From Baaleninema simplex PCC 7105 (GTDB lineage: Bacteria; Cyanobacteriota; Cyanobacteriia; Cyanobacteriales; Geitlerinemataceae), in contig NZ_KB235962.1 of NCBI RefSeq assembly GCF_000332355.1, forward strand, positions 430,564 to 494,563: a stretch of 64,000 bases of DNA, in the 5' to 3' direction. Under the pieces are notes generated by a model that ran no database searches, had not been told where the DNA came from, and saw only the letters and a list, made by a program, of their open reading frames with translations. Shown in pieces: positions 26,201 to 36,867 of this stretch; position 1 is the first letter of the stretch, and each line of letters starts with the position of its first letter. Made by a program: the position numbers and the translations under genes.

Positions 26201-27589
26201 ATGAGAATGGGATTCGATCGCGTTGTCAAATTTATACTGTTTTTTCTCTTATTGATCGGATTGTGGTTTGCCGTATTACCCGGTACGGCTCGCGCGGCTG
26301 ACGACGTGCTAGATGTTTACTTTTTTTACAGTGCCACCTGTCCCCACTGCATGAAACAAGAACCGTTGATGGAATACATCGACGAAACTTACGACGAAGT
26401 CGAAGTAATGGCTTACGAGGTCACGCAACACTCTCAAATTTGGGAAGAATTTCGTCAAGAGTACGGCATCGCCAACGCCGCAGTTCCTCGAACCTTTGTC
26501 GGCGAGATGTCCTTTATCGGCTATACCGAAGAAGACGGCGAACTCGAATACAACCCGGTTTATCACGGATATGCTGGCTATCGCAACCAAATTATTCGAG
26601 CGATCGAAAACGAAGCCAATATCGATATCGTCCTACCCGAAGATGCCTCTCGAAATACGTCTGGATTGCCGTGGTACGTCTTTAGCTTGTCGGGAATTTA
26701 TCTCGTCAGTTATCCTTTCGTGCGCCCTTACTTAAAAACATCACAAAAAAAACGTTACTGGTTTGGCGGTTTTTTTGCAGTATTAATCCTGAGCTTGTTT
26801 GGATTCGTGACTTTAGTTCCAGACGCCCTCGTCCAGCAGTTCGCGCGACAACTTCCATTCCCATTGTTTGTTTCCACAGTGGCTTTAGCAGATGGATTTA
26901 ATCCCTGTGCGTTTACCGTTTTAATCATCTTACTTTCTTTGCTGACGTATACAAAAAGTCGTCGTAATATGACGATCGTGGGAACGACTTTTATCGCGAC
27001 ATCCGCCGTGATGTATTTTATTTTCATTATGTTGATGGTATCGGTCGGATCGGTATTTATCGAACGATACGGAAGTTGGGTTTTAATGATTTTAGGTATT
27101 CTCGTAACCCTTGCCGGACTCATTAATATCAAAGACTACTTTTTCTTTAAAAAGAATATTTCTTTGACACTTTCCAAAGAGCAGCAACTTGCCATCACCA
27201 AACGGGCGAGTTCCATCGTTCGTCACCTTCAACAATCGAATCGCGATCGCCGTTTTCTCGCCACGGCATTAGGCGGAACCATCGTCCTCGCCGCGTTCGT
27301 AAACCTCATCGAACTCGGATGTACCGCAATTTTGCCCACAGTGTACATGGCAAGTTTAGTCCAATACTGTCGCGGCGGACTCACCCTCTGCGGCATCTCG
27401 TGGACGGCCGCCTACGCCGCCATTTACGTCATTCCTTTATTTGCCATTCTTTTCAACTTTATTTACTCCTTTAAATCCGCTCGCGTAACCGAAAAACAAG
27501 GACGCGTGTTAAAACTCGTCGGGGGTTTGTTCATGCTATTTTTCGGATTAGTCATGATTGCCAAACCGCAGTTGTTGATGTTAGGTTAG
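26201..27589 (+). CDS. Thioredoxin-like domain fused to CcdA/DsbD-like membrane domain
   Basis: 462 aa. ATG at 26201 is chosen over the TTG at 26162 because GGGAG lies 8 nt upstream. A signal/anchor (9-32, ending ARA) precedes a thioredoxin-fold domain (36-145) with active site CPHC (Cys 47, 50). A multi-spanning region (about 155-460) then contains DGFNPCAF with Cys236 and IELGCTAILP with Cys374, the cysteine pair placement of CcdA/DsbD electron carriers. The protein probably moves reducing equivalents across the membrane to extracytoplasmic thiols, with the thioredoxin domain as built-in partner. This N-terminal order differs from DsbD, where the thioredoxin domain is C-terminal. Upstream of tilS by 31 bp. 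Confidence 0.83.
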   Translation: MRMGFDRVVKFILFFLLLIGLWFAVLPGTARAADDVLDVYFFYSATCPHCMKQEPLMEYIDETYDEVEVMAYEVTQHSQIWEEFRQEYGIANAAVPRTFVGEMSFIGYTEEDGELEYNPVYHGYAGYRNQIIRAIENEANIDIVLPEDASRNTSGLPWYVFSLSGIYLVSYPFVRPYLKTSQKKRYWFGGFFAVLILSLFGFVTLVPDALVQQFARQLPFPLFVSTVALADGFNPCAFTVLIILLSLLTYTKSRRNMTIVGTTFIATSAVMYFIFIMLMVSVGSVFIERYGSWVLMILGILVTLAGLINIKDYFFFKKNISLTLSKEQQLAITKRASSIVRHLQQSNRDRRFLATALGGTIVLAAFVNLIELGCTAILPTVYMASLVQYCRGGLTLCGISWTAAYAAIYVIPLFAILFNFIYSFKSARVTEKQGRVLKLVGGLFMLFFGLVMIAKPQLLMLG

Positions 27590-27620
27590 CCGTTTCAGTA
27601 AAATTCCCCCGACTGAAGTG

Positions 27621-28670
27621 ATGGACGTTTGGACTTCCCTACACGCGCGCGTTCATGGAACCCTCAGACAGCGCCGACTCTTGCCCGAACGCCAACGACT
27701 GCTCGTCGCCGTATCGGGAGGACAGGATTCTCTGTGTTTGGCGCAACTGTTACTCGATTTACAGCCCAAGTGGGGATGGCATCTGGCGATCGCCCACTGC
27801 GATCATCGATGGCGAGACGATTCGGCCGCCAACGCCAATGGAGTCGAACGTCTGACACGAGCTTGGAACCTACCGTTTTATCGCGCCGTAGCCACCGAGA
27901 ACCTCCCTAGCGAAGCCGCAGCGCGTCAGTGGCGGTACGACGAACTCTCGCAAATTGCGAGTCGGGAGAACTGCACCGCCGTCGTAACGGGACATACCCA
28001 AAGCGATCGCGCCGAGACCTTACTCTACAACCTGATTCGCGGCGCGGGAGCCGATGGCTTGCAGGCGTTGGGGTGGAGTCGCGAACTCACCGAGGGCGTG
28101 TCTCTGGTGCGTCCGTTACTCGAGGTGTCCCGAGACGAAACGGGCATCTTTTGCCGAGAGCGGGACTTGCCCGTGTGGGAAGATGTCACGAACCAGAACT
28201 TAAAACACGCCCGAAACCGCATTCGCCTCGAATTGCTGCCCTATCTCAAACAGCAATTCAACCCCAGCGTCGAAGCCAGTCTGGCCAAAACCGCCGAACT
28301 CTTGCGGGCTGACGTGGCGTATCTCGAACGACAAGCCGAAATTCTGTTGCGACTGGCGATCGTCCCCCCCGACGACGATTCCGATGGCCGTTTTCACCTG
28401 CGACTCCATCGCCGTCCTTTGAAAGCCGCACCCCTGACACTGCGACGGCGGGCGATGCGTCAATTTCTCACCTCTCACCTGGAGATCGCGCCGACGTTCG
28501 CCCACATCGAAAAACTTACTGCTCTCATCGAAGCCCCCAATCGCAGCCAAACCGATCCCTTTCCTGGAGGAGCGATCGCCTATGTCGAGCGTCCTTGGAT
28601 TTACTGGTCTCAGCCGCCTCAAGCCGAGGCCGATTCCTCCATCAATCCCGAGATCGACTCTTGTAGCTGA
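27621..28670 (+). CDS. tilS: tRNA(Ile)-lysidine synthase
   Basis: 349 aa. It changes C34 of tRNA-Ile(CAU) to lysidine, needed to read AUA. N-terminal PP-loop ATPase motif SGGQDS (32-37), then GHTQSDRAETLLYNLIRGAGADGL near 124 and TNQNLKHARNRIRLELLP near 193. It lacks the long C-terminal domains of the E. coli enzyme, as is usual for cyanobacteria. ATG at 27621 is taken; a GTG three bases earlier is possible. Follows the thioredoxin/CcdA gene closely. Its last 52 bp overlap the 3' end of the convergent hmpF gene. Confidence 0.94.
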   Translation: MDVWTSLHARVHGTLRQRRLLPERQRLLVAVSGGQDSLCLAQLLLDLQPKWGWHLAIAHCDHRWRDDSAANANGVERLTRAWNLPFYRAVATENLPSEAAARQWRYDELSQIASRENCTAVVTGHTQSDRAETLLYNLIRGAGADGLQALGWSRELTEGVSLVRPLLEVSRDETGIFCRERDLPVWEDVTNQNLKHARNRIRLELLPYLKQQFNPSVEASLAKTAELLRADVAYLERQAEILLRLAIVPPDDDSDGRFHLRLHRRPLKAAPLTLRRRAMRQFLTSHLEIAPTFAHIEKLTALIEAPNRSQTDPFPGGAIAYVERPWIYWSQPPQAEADSSINPEIDSCS

Positions 28671-30373
28671 GTCACCGCGTTTCGCTGCGCCTCTGCCATC
28701 TCCTCGAATTCAGACAAGCGTTGCGAGAACGCTTCGAGGCTGCCTTTGATGTCGTTGACGCGATCGCGCAGGGGATCGAATACCTCGTGATACGTATTGA
28801 CCTTACCCCACAACTGCGCGACCTGAGCGCGGCGATCGCGCAGTTCCCGGTCTTGCTGTTGCAGTTCCCCGAGGCGGCTTTCCCCCTCCGCGTTTTCCCG
28901 ATCGACGTCTTGTCGCAGTCCCTCGATTTCCGGTCGCAAGCCGTTAATTTCCCCTTCGAGAGCTTGCAGGCGATCGAGCAGTTGCTGGCGCAGTTGCGAA
29001 ATCTTTTGTTGCAAGGGCGTCACGTCCACGCCGCCGCCGGAGGTTTGCGGTTCCGGGGGATTGCCCAAGCGACGCCACAACACGCTCTGATGCTGGTTCA
29101 TGATCCGCTCGCGATCGCGCAGGCTGCGACGCTGGCCGATAAGAGTTTCGTTGAGGAACTTATAACTTTCCTGCTGGTCGGCCAGTTCCGCCTGAAGCGA
29201 CGGGCGATCGGCGTCCCCAGCCCGAGCCAACTTGGCCTCGAGTTCGTTGAGGTCGAGACGTTGCATCATCAACTCTTCCTGCTCGTCGATGACCAACCGC
29301 AGCCCCGTTTCCAACTCGCTTTGCAGTTCCCGAACCCGTTGTTGCAAGTCGTTGAGGGGCATCCGTTCCAACTGTCCCCAATCGACGCCGCTCTCGTCGC
29401 GAGACTCGCCCCCCGACGTCGGAAGGGTCGAGAGAGTGTTGGCGAACTCGTCGCTCGACTGCACTTGAGCGCGCAAAACTTCAACAAACTGTTGTTTGGC
29501 TTCCAACAGCCGCTCCTTAGCTGCCAGATCGACCCGTTTTCCTTCCAACTCCAATTGCAATTGACGCCACTCTTCCCAACGGCGATCGAGGTCTTCGACC
29601 GCACTGTCGAGATCTCCTTGCTGGCGTTCGGCGTCCGATCGCCACTGTTCCAACTGCGCCGTCCGTTCCTCGAGCCACCCTTGCTGCGCGGCGACTTGAC
29701 CTTCCAAACCCGCCAGCGGTTCCCGCAACGCGGCACTCTCGCCCACGTTCTCAGACAGATATTGCAACCACTGCTGAAAATTGTCGGCCTGTTCGGCATC
29801 CAATCCTACAGATTGCTGGAGTTCCGACTGCTGCTGGTGGATACTTTCCCGTTCCCCTTGAAGCTGTTCCCACGCGGCTTCGAGTTCTTGGCGAGAGCGA
29901 TCGAGTTCCGCCCGCAACTGCTCCATTTCCGAACTACTCGCTTCGATTTCGCTGCGTTTGGCTTCGAGTTCGCTCAGTTCGTGCTGTACGTTTTCGACCT
30001 CTTCCCGTCGCGCCTCCATTTCCATCTCACGGCGGTTGAGTTCCTGGCTTTGGTACGTCAGCGATTGCTTCCACTGTTCGATTTCTTCCTCTTGGGTTTT
30101 GAACTTTTCCTGAAACCGAGAAAAATTCTGTAGGATCTTGACCAATTGTCCCCCAGCTTCCTTGGGGGTACCTTGAATCTGCTTGTTCGCCGTGAGTTCG
30201 GCAAACACCAGCGCTCCGGAATTAAAATTCCCCGCATCGTCGGCAGGAACCACGTCGTCACCCGTCACAGCGATCCAGTTATACTCGCCTCGCTGAACTG
30301 CCAGCAGCTTCAGTTCTGTTTTGCCACTTCCGAAAACGCCACTTTTCTTGAGGACTTCCGCTAGATACAGCAC
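28619..30373 (-). CDS. hmpF: Pilus motility taxis protein HmpF
   Basis: 584 aa from GTG at 30373, preceded by GGAAG at 7 nt; upstream in-frame codons lack a ribosome site. The first 85 residues (LYLAEVLKKSGVFGSGKTELKLLAVQRGEYNW) are the conserved HmpF head. The rest is almost entirely heptad-rich coiled coil dominated by Glu, Gln, Leu and Arg. In Nostoc punctiforme HmpF localises to cell poles, activates type IV pili and supports phototaxis. Here it is divergent from hmpA with a 513-bp gap, so the locus is complete. Its end overlaps the tilS end by 52 bp on the opposite strand. Confidence 0.9.
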   Translation of the reverse strand: MLYLAEVLKKSGVFGSGKTELKLLAVQRGEYNWIAVTGDDVVPADDAGNFNSGALVFAELTANKQIQGTPKEAGGQLVKILQNFSRFQEKFKTQEEEIEQWKQSLTYQSQELNRREMEMEARREEVENVQHELSELEAKRSEIEASSSEMEQLRAELDRSRQELEAAWEQLQGERESIHQQQSELQQSVGLDAEQADNFQQWLQYLSENVGESAALREPLAGLEGQVAAQQGWLEERTAQLEQWRSDAERQQGDLDSAVEDLDRRWEEWRQLQLELEGKRVDLAAKERLLEAKQQFVEVLRAQVQSSDEFANTLSTLPTSGGESRDESGVDWGQLERMPLNDLQQRVRELQSELETGLRLVIDEQEELMMQRLDLNELEAKLARAGDADRPSLQAELADQQESYKFLNETLIGQRRSLRDRERIMNQHQSVLWRRLGNPPEPQTSGGGVDVTPLQQKISQLRQQLLDRLQALEGEINGLRPEIEGLRQDVDRENAEGESRLGELQQQDRELRDRRAQVAQLWGKVNTYHEVFDPLRDRVNDIKGSLEAFSQRLSEFEEMAEAQRNAVTQLQESISGLMEESASA

Positions 30374-30886
30374 GCTAACTCTTCCTTTCCCGAATATCGT
30401 ATGCCGAGGAGAACCCGATTGAGAGACAGGCAGAGATGCCTGCACGACCAGTTTAGGGGGGCGCTGCACCGTCGCGTCGCGCGACCGACAAGATCGCCGC
30501 CCTCAAACCGAACGTCGAGATCGAGTCCATAATAGTAAATTAGTATCGTTTAACCCACTGATACGACACCAGGGGAGCCGAAGCGACCCAGATTCGGCAG
30601 GTGCGATCGCGATCGACCTCTCCTATCCTAACCCGCTCGTTTGTCTCTGGCACGAGAGGCGACCCCCAAAAACACCTCTGTTGGACGGGGAACCGTTCGA
30701 GGGTAAATTTTAAGGGGGAGTTGGAGAACGAACGAACAACACAAGTGGCGAGGTAGCTCGAGACTCCGACGCACCCTCCTAATCCGAACGCTCGCGTCAG
30801 ACCGTCACCCGATATCTCGACCCAAAGGCTATCGCGATCGCCCTCGGCGGGTATGTTATACGAACACAGCACGAGTTGTGAGCTAA
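30374..30886. other. Divergent hmpF-hmpA promoter region
   Basis: 513 bp with no gene. Must hold promoters for both arms of the motility locus. No sigma-J style site could be assigned with confidence. Contains HIP1-type palindromes and GAACGAACGAACAACACAAG direct repeats. Confidence 0.5.
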
Positions 30887-32137
30887 ATGCAGGGAAATTT
30901 AAACGAAATCGATATTCGGAGCATCCTGCAACTGATCGAACTCGGTCAGCGCACGGGGGAACTCTTCGTGGAGACATACAGTGCGCTCCCCACCGTCTCG
31001 AGAATTTATCCATCCGTGCATTTAAGCCGAGACGCCGCCTCTCAAAACTCCTGGTTTGTATTTTTCTTCAACGGACAAATCGTTTACGCTGCCGAAAGCC
31101 GCGACGGGAACCTCGGACGGCTGCGGGATTACTTGCGTTACTACCAACTCAATAACGTCCTCGACGGCATCGAACGCCCCGACTTGGCTTCGACGAACGC
31201 TCCCGAATACGGGTTTTTATGGCATTTACTCGAAACCCATCGCCTGACACCGATGCAGGGGCGAAGCATTCTCCGAAAAATGATTCACGAGACCCTCTTC
31301 GACCTGTTGAGCTTGCATCAAGGTAGCTTTATCTTCGACATGGGGCCGGCCTTAGCCCCCCAACTCACCACTTTAGAAATCACTCCCTCGATCGCGAAAA
31401 TTGCCAAACAGGTGCAAGAGTGGAAGCAGTTTTATCCCCACGTTCAGTCACCGAACCAATGTCCGTCGATCTCCGATGTCGATCGCCTGCGAGAAGCCTT
31501 ACCTCCCAAAGCCTTTACCACCCTCAGCCGCATTTCCGACGGCAAAACGTCCCTGCGGCAAATGTCTCGATACCTGCACCGAGAAATCGTCCCCATCGCC
31601 AAAGCCATCTATCCCTACGTCAAACAGGGCTGGGTACAGTTATTTTCCGTCCAGTCCGACAGCTCCCCCGCTGCTAAATTCGATTCCGGCCTGCGTCCGC
31701 CGACGGCGAGAGTCCCTCGTATCGTCTGTATCGACGACGAAAAAACTATCCGCAAGACCGTCGAGTATATGCTCGAGCAGCACGGTTACGAAATCACTTC
31801 CTTTGGCAGTTCTCTCAAAGCCCTTTCGTTGGTGTTTCCTCTCAAGCCCGATTTAATTTTGTGCGACATCGCCATGCCCGAACCTGACGGCTACGAACTT
31901 TGCGCCATGTTACGCAAATCGGCGGCCTTTCGCCAGACGCCGATCGTGATGTTGACGGGAAAAGACGGTTTTATCGATCGCGTGCGCGCTCGCATGGTCG
32001 GTGCTAGCGACTACCTCACCAAACCCTTCGGCGAACAAGAACTGTTGATGCTCGTCGAAAAATACGTCGGACCGGGCGTCCCGAGCGATCGCCCCTCGTC
32101 TGAGACGTCCTTTGACGATCCCGAGTTGGGATTGTGA
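30887..32137 (+). CDS. hmpA: PatA-type response regulator, HmpA/PilG-like
   Basis: 416 aa. Residues 1 to about 250 form the PATAN/DUF4388 effector region (LNEIDIRSILQLIELGQRTGELFV; WFVFFFNGQIVYAAE). Residues 277-395 are a receiver domain with phosphoacceptor Asp327 (CDIAMPEPDGYE), acidic pair Asp283-284 and Lys379 (YLTKPF). It heads the chemotaxis-like unit of the type IV pilus motor; its Synechocystis relative is PilG. Phosphotransfer from the HmpE kinase is the expected input. ATG at 30887. A gap of 310 bp with heptamer repeats separates it from hmpB. Confidence 0.88.
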   Translation: MQGNLNEIDIRSILQLIELGQRTGELFVETYSALPTVSRIYPSVHLSRDAASQNSWFVFFFNGQIVYAAESRDGNLGRLRDYLRYYQLNNVLDGIERPDLASTNAPEYGFLWHLLETHRLTPMQGRSILRKMIHETLFDLLSLHQGSFIFDMGPALAPQLTTLEITPSIAKIAKQVQEWKQFYPHVQSPNQCPSISDVDRLREALPPKAFTTLSRISDGKTSLRQMSRYLHREIVPIAKAIYPYVKQGWVQLFSVQSDSSPAAKFDSGLRPPTARVPRIVCIDDEKTIRKTVEYMLEQHGYEITSFGSSLKALSLVFPLKPDLILCDIAMPEPDGYELCAMLRKSAAFRQTPIVMLTGKDGFIDRVRARMVGASDYLTKPFGEQELLMLVEKYVGPGVPSDRPSSETSFDDPELGL

Positions 32138-32448
32138 TGAGGAAGCTTTTTACAGTCACCCGTCACCAGTGAGGAGATGATGAGAAACTGTTACCTGTCC
32201 CCACTCCCCACTCTTCCCTCTACCCTCTTCCCTGAAGAAGCCCCCTCGACCCCAGTAGACATCCAAGTCGAAATATAATAATACTTAATCTTCGGCAAAA
32301 AACGACCCAGTTCGATGGAATCGAAAACCGTTGGCGTTTACGATAGTGTTGGCTTTCCCCAGACGAACGCATCGCCCGAGTGCCGATGGCACAAAGAGGC
32401 GAGCGGGGCGGAGTTCGTCAAGCGCGTTTGCGAGCAGGTAAGACAGTA
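32138..32448. other. hmpA-hmpB spacer with heptamer repeat
   Basis: 311 bp, no gene. Contains CAGTCACCCGTCACCAGT (32153-32170), a diverged heptamer array, followed by pyrimidine-rich CCCCACTCTTCCC blocks, then ordinary sequence that likely carries an hmpB promoter. Confidence 0.5.
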
Positions 32449-32814
32449 ATGAGTAGAGTTCTGGTTATCGAAGACAGCGTGACCCAGCGAGAGATGATCG
32501 CCAACCTCCTACGTGGAAGTGGGCTAACAGTCATCGAAGCCACCGACGGCGTCGAAGCTCTCGACAAAATTCAGGGCAATCCTCCCGATCTCGTCGTTTT
32601 AGATATCGTAATGCCCCGGATGAACGGTTATGAAGTATGTCGGCGACTCAAAGCCGATCCCAAAACGCAAAACGTTCCTGTGGTCATGTGTTCGTCTAAA
32701 GGCGAAGAATTCGATCGATACTGGGGGATGAAGCAGGGTGCAGATGCTTACGTGGCCAAACCGTTCCAGCCCACCGAGCTGATCGGAACGGTCAAACAAA
32801 TGCTAAGAGGTTAA
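32449..32814 (+). CDS. hmpB: CheY-like response regulator, HmpB/PilH-like
   Basis: 121 aa single receiver domain. Acid pair Glu8-Asp9, phosphoacceptor Asp52 (LDIVMPRMNGYE), signalling Ser near 83 and Lys104 (YVAKPF). No output domain, so it should act as a diffusible signal on the pilus motors. The frame opens at 32380, but ATG at 32449 (MSRVLVIED) gives the family start. hmpC begins 13 bp after its stop. Confidence 0.92.
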   Translation: MSRVLVIEDSVTQREMIANLLRGSGLTVIEATDGVEALDKIQGNPPDLVVLDIVMPRMNGYEVCRRLKADPKTQNVPVVMCSSKGEEFDRYWGMKQGADAYVAKPFQPTELIGTVKQMLRG

Positions 32815-32826
32815 GAGATCGAGGAA

Positions 32827-33363
32827 ATGGTCGGGAACCCAGACTTTTTAATGGGAGAGGCGGACTCTATACAGGCGCCGGAATTCCAAGAACTCGAGAC
32901 TCCCGAAGGCGAACTGCACCTGCGGTTTCGAGTCCCTTCTGGAAACGAATTCGCCTTACCCGCGACGGGAATTCGCGAAGTGCTAGACCCACCGCCCGAT
33001 CGCATCACCCCGATGCCCAACGTGTCGCCGTTGTTGCTCGGCACCTTTAACGTGCGCGGTCGCGTCATCTGGGTAGCAGACTTAGGACAGTTTCTCGGCG
33101 ACAACGTTCCTCTCAACTCCGATCGCGCAGAAATATTTGTGATTGCCGTCGAAGACCAAGACACTATACTAGGGTTAGCCGTCGAACGGATCGTCAAAAT
33201 GCAGTGGCTCGATCTCGAGAAGCTGCAAATGTCCGCCAATATGCCAGATGGCATGGCTCCGTTCTTAAAAGGAGAATGGACATTTGAGGAAAACGAACGT
33301 CCTGTAACGCTGAGACTGCTCGATCAAGTCTCGATCCTGCGTTCGGCACGGTGGGCGGCTTGA
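32827..33363 (+). CDS. hmpC: CheW-like adaptor, HmpC/PilI-like
   Basis: 178 aa. After a short N-terminal extension the CheW beta-barrel runs from about 22 to 170 (FRVPSGNEFALPATGIREVLDPP, LLGTFNVRGRVIWVADLGQFLG, ILGLAVERIVKMQWLD, LDQVSIL). It couples the receptor HmpD to the kinase HmpE. GAGG just before the ATG at 32827. Co-transcribed with hmpB (13 bp) and hmpD (144 bp). Confidence 0.92.
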   Translation: MVGNPDFLMGEADSIQAPEFQELETPEGELHLRFRVPSGNEFALPATGIREVLDPPPDRITPMPNVSPLLLGTFNVRGRVIWVADLGQFLGDNVPLNSDRAEIFVIAVEDQDTILGLAVERIVKMQWLDLEKLQMSANMPDGMAPFLKGEWTFEENERPVTLRLLDQVSILRSARWAA

Positions 33364-33506
33364 ACCCGAGGTGTGGATGAAGGGGGTTGCCGTCATCGCC
33401 GTCATCGACTTCCTCGTTGCGGCGAGGAGGATCTTCGGGCGTCCACCTCTCGCATCCGCCACAGGAGATGATGGAGGAGTTTTGACCGTAGAACTGGGGG
33501 AGGCAA

Positions 33507-36500
33507 ATGGAACCAAGTATTGACTTTGCCCGAGAATACGAGCGTGTCGAGCAAGCTTACGTCGAAGGAAACTACGACGAAGCAGCGCCGCTAGTGGACG
33601 AACTCGCCCGAAAATATCCTGACGATCCCAGTACTCGGCTACTGAGAGGGCATATTTATTGTGGGCTTCAAGCTTACGACATTGCCCGGACGGAATATCA
33701 GAGCGTTTTTCAAATCACCAGCGATTCGGAATTCCACGACCACGCCCAACAGGGGATCGATTACGTGGTGCAAATTGCCGGGAACGGCAAAGCCCCAGAT
33801 TTCGAGAACTACGACGCCGACGCCACACAAGCCTTCGATAACGGTTTCGACTCCGAAGGCACAGAACTGTTAAACGAGGACGTCAACGACAGCGATGTCG
33901 AGTACGGCGAATCGGAAGAAGAACTCGAGTCCCCCCAAGCTTGGGACGATTTAGCCTTCGATCTCGAAGAGGAAGCCTCCGAATCGTTCGATTTCGAGAA
34001 CGGCGCGATCGCCGAGGACGAAGAAGAGGAAGCCTTCGAGCCGTTCGACTTGTCTGCTGAAGACGAACTCTTAGACGAGGCCGAAGCAGAAGCGGAATTG
34101 GGTGAGTTCGACCTCAGCCCCGAAACACCCGCGAACGACGAACTCCCCGGAGACTCCGAACTGGGCTACTTCGACCTCGACGACCCCAGCTCGGGAGCCG
34201 GAACCTTCGAGCCGTTTGAGGTCGGGGAAGAGGCTGAAGACGGAGAAGAAGCCTTCGAGCCGTTCGACTTAGACGCAGCCGAAGAAGCCCTCAAAACTGG
34301 AGAGTTCGACGACGTTTCCCCGGACGAAGAAGGCGGTCTGGAAGCTGACAATCCCTTTGCCGTCGACGATGCGTCCCTACCCGACGAAGAGGATAGCTGG
34401 GACGAACTTCCGGCATTCTTACCCAGCGAAGAAATGCCGGATTTGATCGGAGAACACGATGACGATCGCGGTGAAGACCTCGACGACGGACTCGACGAAA
34501 TCGAGCTTCCACAACCGTTTGCCGAGTTCGACGATGTCGAAGACGAGCCGTTTGCCAGTCCGACGAGCGGTATTCCGTCGGACTTTGACGACGAACCCGT
34601 CGAAGAAGATTGGGACGACGAGTTGGAAGAAGCCCCCTTCGGACACTTCGACCCCGATACGGACAGCCAAGAGTTCGATCGGGTTTCCACCGATATGACT
34701 GACGATAGCGGTGCAGAAACCTTTTTAACCTCGCCGCCAGAAGACGAAAGTGAAGAATTTGAAGCGTTTGACGAAGCCGAAGCGTCGAGTTGGACGGCGA
34801 CAGACCATGAAGAACCCCCCATTTCGGGGCGAATGTCCGTACCGCGTTTTGACGATACCGAGGAAGACGACCCGACCCTCGTGACCCCCGAAACTGCCCG
34901 ACCGGGGGGCGATGGCTTCGACTTCGAGAGTTTTGAAGGAGATTTCGGCGATAGCGAGTTCGACCTCGACGACGACGATTTCACGGCTGACGAGATCGAC
35001 GATCGCACCTCGAGCGTCGATTTTCTCGAAGAGTTCGACGAATTCGACGATCTCGGGGATATGCCCAGCTTTGAAAGCGACGAAGATACTGATTCTTCGG
35101 GTTTCAATACGACATCGGGTTTTTTGGAACACACGACGGGCGCCGAAACGGAAGATTTCGCAGACATGACCGACGGCTCGATCGTCCGCGACGAAGAGTT
35201 GTTTGCCATTGCCAGCAGTACCGAACGCTTGCCAGCTTTCGCCCAAACTGAAAGTGGCACCAGCGAACCGTCGGTTAACGTCGAACAGGGGCCGCTGGCC
35301 TTTTTCGAGAACGCTAACTTACAAACCAAACCGCGTTTGGCGGCGTTCGTGGCCGGTATCGCCTCGGCTGTGGCCGTAGCGGCCATCGGTCACGTCACGA
35401 CGAAGTTTCTGGCGACCAACGATCGCCTCGATTTGGCTTTGCGCGATCGCCTGCTCCCCCAAGCACAACTGGCGAGTCTGGCGATGTCCATCACGGCTGG
35501 CTTGGCGGGAGGAACCGCGACCTGGCTGCTGGGACGCCTGAGCGCCGGACAAGTCCGACGAACCACGACGAACTTACAAGGCGCGTTTGAAGCGATCTCT
35601 CAAGGGGATTTCGGCGTGCGTGCGGCGGTGCTGTCTGAAGACGAGCTGGGGCAACTCTCGGCCAAGTTCAACCAAATGGCTCGCATTGTCTACACCACCA
35701 CCAACGAAGCCCAACGCCGTGCCGAAGAAATGGAGCAGGCTAAAGAAGACCTGCAACGGCAAGTGATTCGCCTCCTCGACGACGTGGAAGGAGCCGCGCG
35801 AGGAGACTTGACCGTGACGGCGGAGGTGACGGCCGACGTTCTCGGGGCGGTTGCCGACTCGTTTAACTTGACGATTCAAAACCTGCGGGAAATCGTCTTG
35901 CAGGTGAAACAGGCGGCGCGACAGGTGAGTAAAGGGGCAACCGATAGTGAGTCGTTCGCCCGTAGCTTGGCCTCCGACGCCCTGCGTCAAGCCGAAGAAC
36001 TGGCGGCGACCTTGAACTCGGTGCAGGTGATGACCAACTCCATCCAACAGGTGGCCAAGAGCGCTCGCGAAGCCGAAGAAGTGGCGCGATCGGCATCGGC
36101 GACGGCTCTCAAAGGGGGCGAAGCTGTCGAACGGACGGTGGCCAGTATCTTAGAAATTCGAGAAACGGTAGCAGAAACGACTCGAAAAGTCAAGCGCCTG
36201 GCGGAATCTTCCCAAGAAATTTCCAAGATCGTCGCCCTCATCAGCGGTATCGCCTCCCGAACCAACCTGTTGGCACTCAACGCCAGTATCGAAGCTGCCC
36301 GAGCTGGGGAAGCCGGACGGGGCTTCGCCATCGTTGCCGACGAGGTGCGCCAGCTAGCCGACCGCTCGGCCAAGGCGTTAAAAGAGATCGAACAGATCGT
36401 GATGCAGATCCAAAGCGAAACCGGGTCGGTAATGATGGCAATGGAAGAAGGTCAGCAACAGGTCATCGGCGGGACGAAACTGGCCGAACAAGCCAAACGC

Positions 36501-36749
36501 TCCCTCGAAGACATCATTCAAGTGGCTAACCGCATCGACGTCCTAGTGCGATCGATTACCGCCGACACCGTCGAACAAACCGAAACGTCCCGCGCGGTGG
36601 CTCAGGTGATGCAAGCCGTCGAGCTGACGGCTCAGGAAACCTCCCAAGAAGCTCACCGCGTCTCTGGTGCTTTGCAAAACCTCGTGGGCGTATCTCGCGA
36701 CCTGCTCACCTCCGTCGAACGGTTCCGCGTCGAAACCAACGAACGCTAA
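33507..36749 (+). CDS. hmpD: Chemoreceptor HmpD/PilJ-like with giant acidic linker
   Basis: 1080 aa. Residues 1-90 are TPR-like ([23 protein letters not shown]). Residues about 100-590 are an acidic, low-complexity stretch with recurring [16 protein letters not shown]-like motifs, probably disordered. Two membrane helices follow (about 609-632 and 653-673) with only a short extracytoplasmic loop, then HAMP and a long helical bundle ending in the receptor tip [24 protein letters not shown] near 915. Because the loop is short, sensing is unlikely to be by a periplasmic ligand domain. The receptor clusters with HmpC and HmpE at cell poles in Nostoc. Normal MCPs lack the acidic insert. Confidence 0.9.
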   Translation: MEPSIDFAREYERVEQAYVEGNYDEAAPLVDELARKYPDDPSTRLLRGHIYCGLQAYDIARTEYQSVFQITSDSEFHDHAQQGIDYVVQIAGNGKAPDFENYDADATQAFDNGFDSEGTELLNEDVNDSDVEYGESEEELESPQAWDDLAFDLEEEASESFDFENGAIAEDEEEEAFEPFDLSAEDELLDEAEAEAELGEFDLSPETPANDELPGDSELGYFDLDDPSSGAGTFEPFEVGEEAEDGEEAFEPFDLDAAEEALKTGEFDDVSPDEEGGLEADNPFAVDDASLPDEEDSWDELPAFLPSEEMPDLIGEHDDDRGEDLDDGLDEIELPQPFAEFDDVEDEPFASPTSGIPSDFDDEPVEEDWDDELEEAPFGHFDPDTDSQEFDRVSTDMTDDSGAETFLTSPPEDESEEFEAFDEAEASSWTATDHEEPPISGRMSVPRFDDTEEDDPTLVTPETARPGGDGFDFESFEGDFGDSEFDLDDDDFTADEIDDRTSSVDFLEEFDEFDDLGDMPSFESDEDTDSSGFNTTSGFLEHTTGAETEDFADMTDGSIVRDEELFAIASSTERLPAFAQTESGTSEPSVNVEQGPLAFFENANLQTKPRLAAFVAGIASAVAVAAIGHVTTKFLATNDRLDLALRDRLLPQAQLASLAMSITAGLAGGTATWLLGRLSAGQVRRTTTNLQGAFEAISQGDFGVRAAVLSEDELGQLSAKFNQMARIVYTTTNEAQRRAEEMEQAKEDLQRQVIRLLDDVEGAARGDLTVTAEVTADVLGAVADSFNLTIQNLREIVLQVKQAARQVSKGATDSESFARSLASDALRQAEELAATLNSVQVMTNSIQQVAKSAREAEEVARSASATALKGGEAVERTVASILEIRETVAETTRKVKRLAESSQEISKIVALISGIASRTNLLALNASIEAARAGEAGRGFAIVADEVRQLADRSAKALKEIEQIVMQIQSETGSVMMAMEEGQQQVIGGTKLAEQAKRSLEDIIQVANRIDVLVRSITADTVEQTETSRAVAQVMQAVELTAQETSQEAHRVSGALQNLVGVSRDLLTSVERFRVETNER

Positions 36750-36867
36750 CGCTCTCCCTTCCGGTCAGAGGCAAGAAGCAAAGAGGCAAGAGGCAAAAAG
36801 GGGAGAGGAACGAAACGGTTATCTGCCAACTGCCCTCACTGTTCACCGCTCACCGCTCGCTGTAAAA

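Noticed and set aside
28721-30133. A 470-codon plus-strand open frame opposite hmpF
   Set aside because: It is the antisense shadow of a coiled-coil gene rich in CAG, GAG and CTC codons, which read open on both strands. Composition (Leu, Gln, Phe rich, no start signal) is not protein-like.
34166-35386. A 406-codon minus-strand open frame, nearly all Ser, opposite hmpD
   Set aside because: Antisense of the acidic region: GAA/GAC codons read as serine-rich sequence. No ribosome site.
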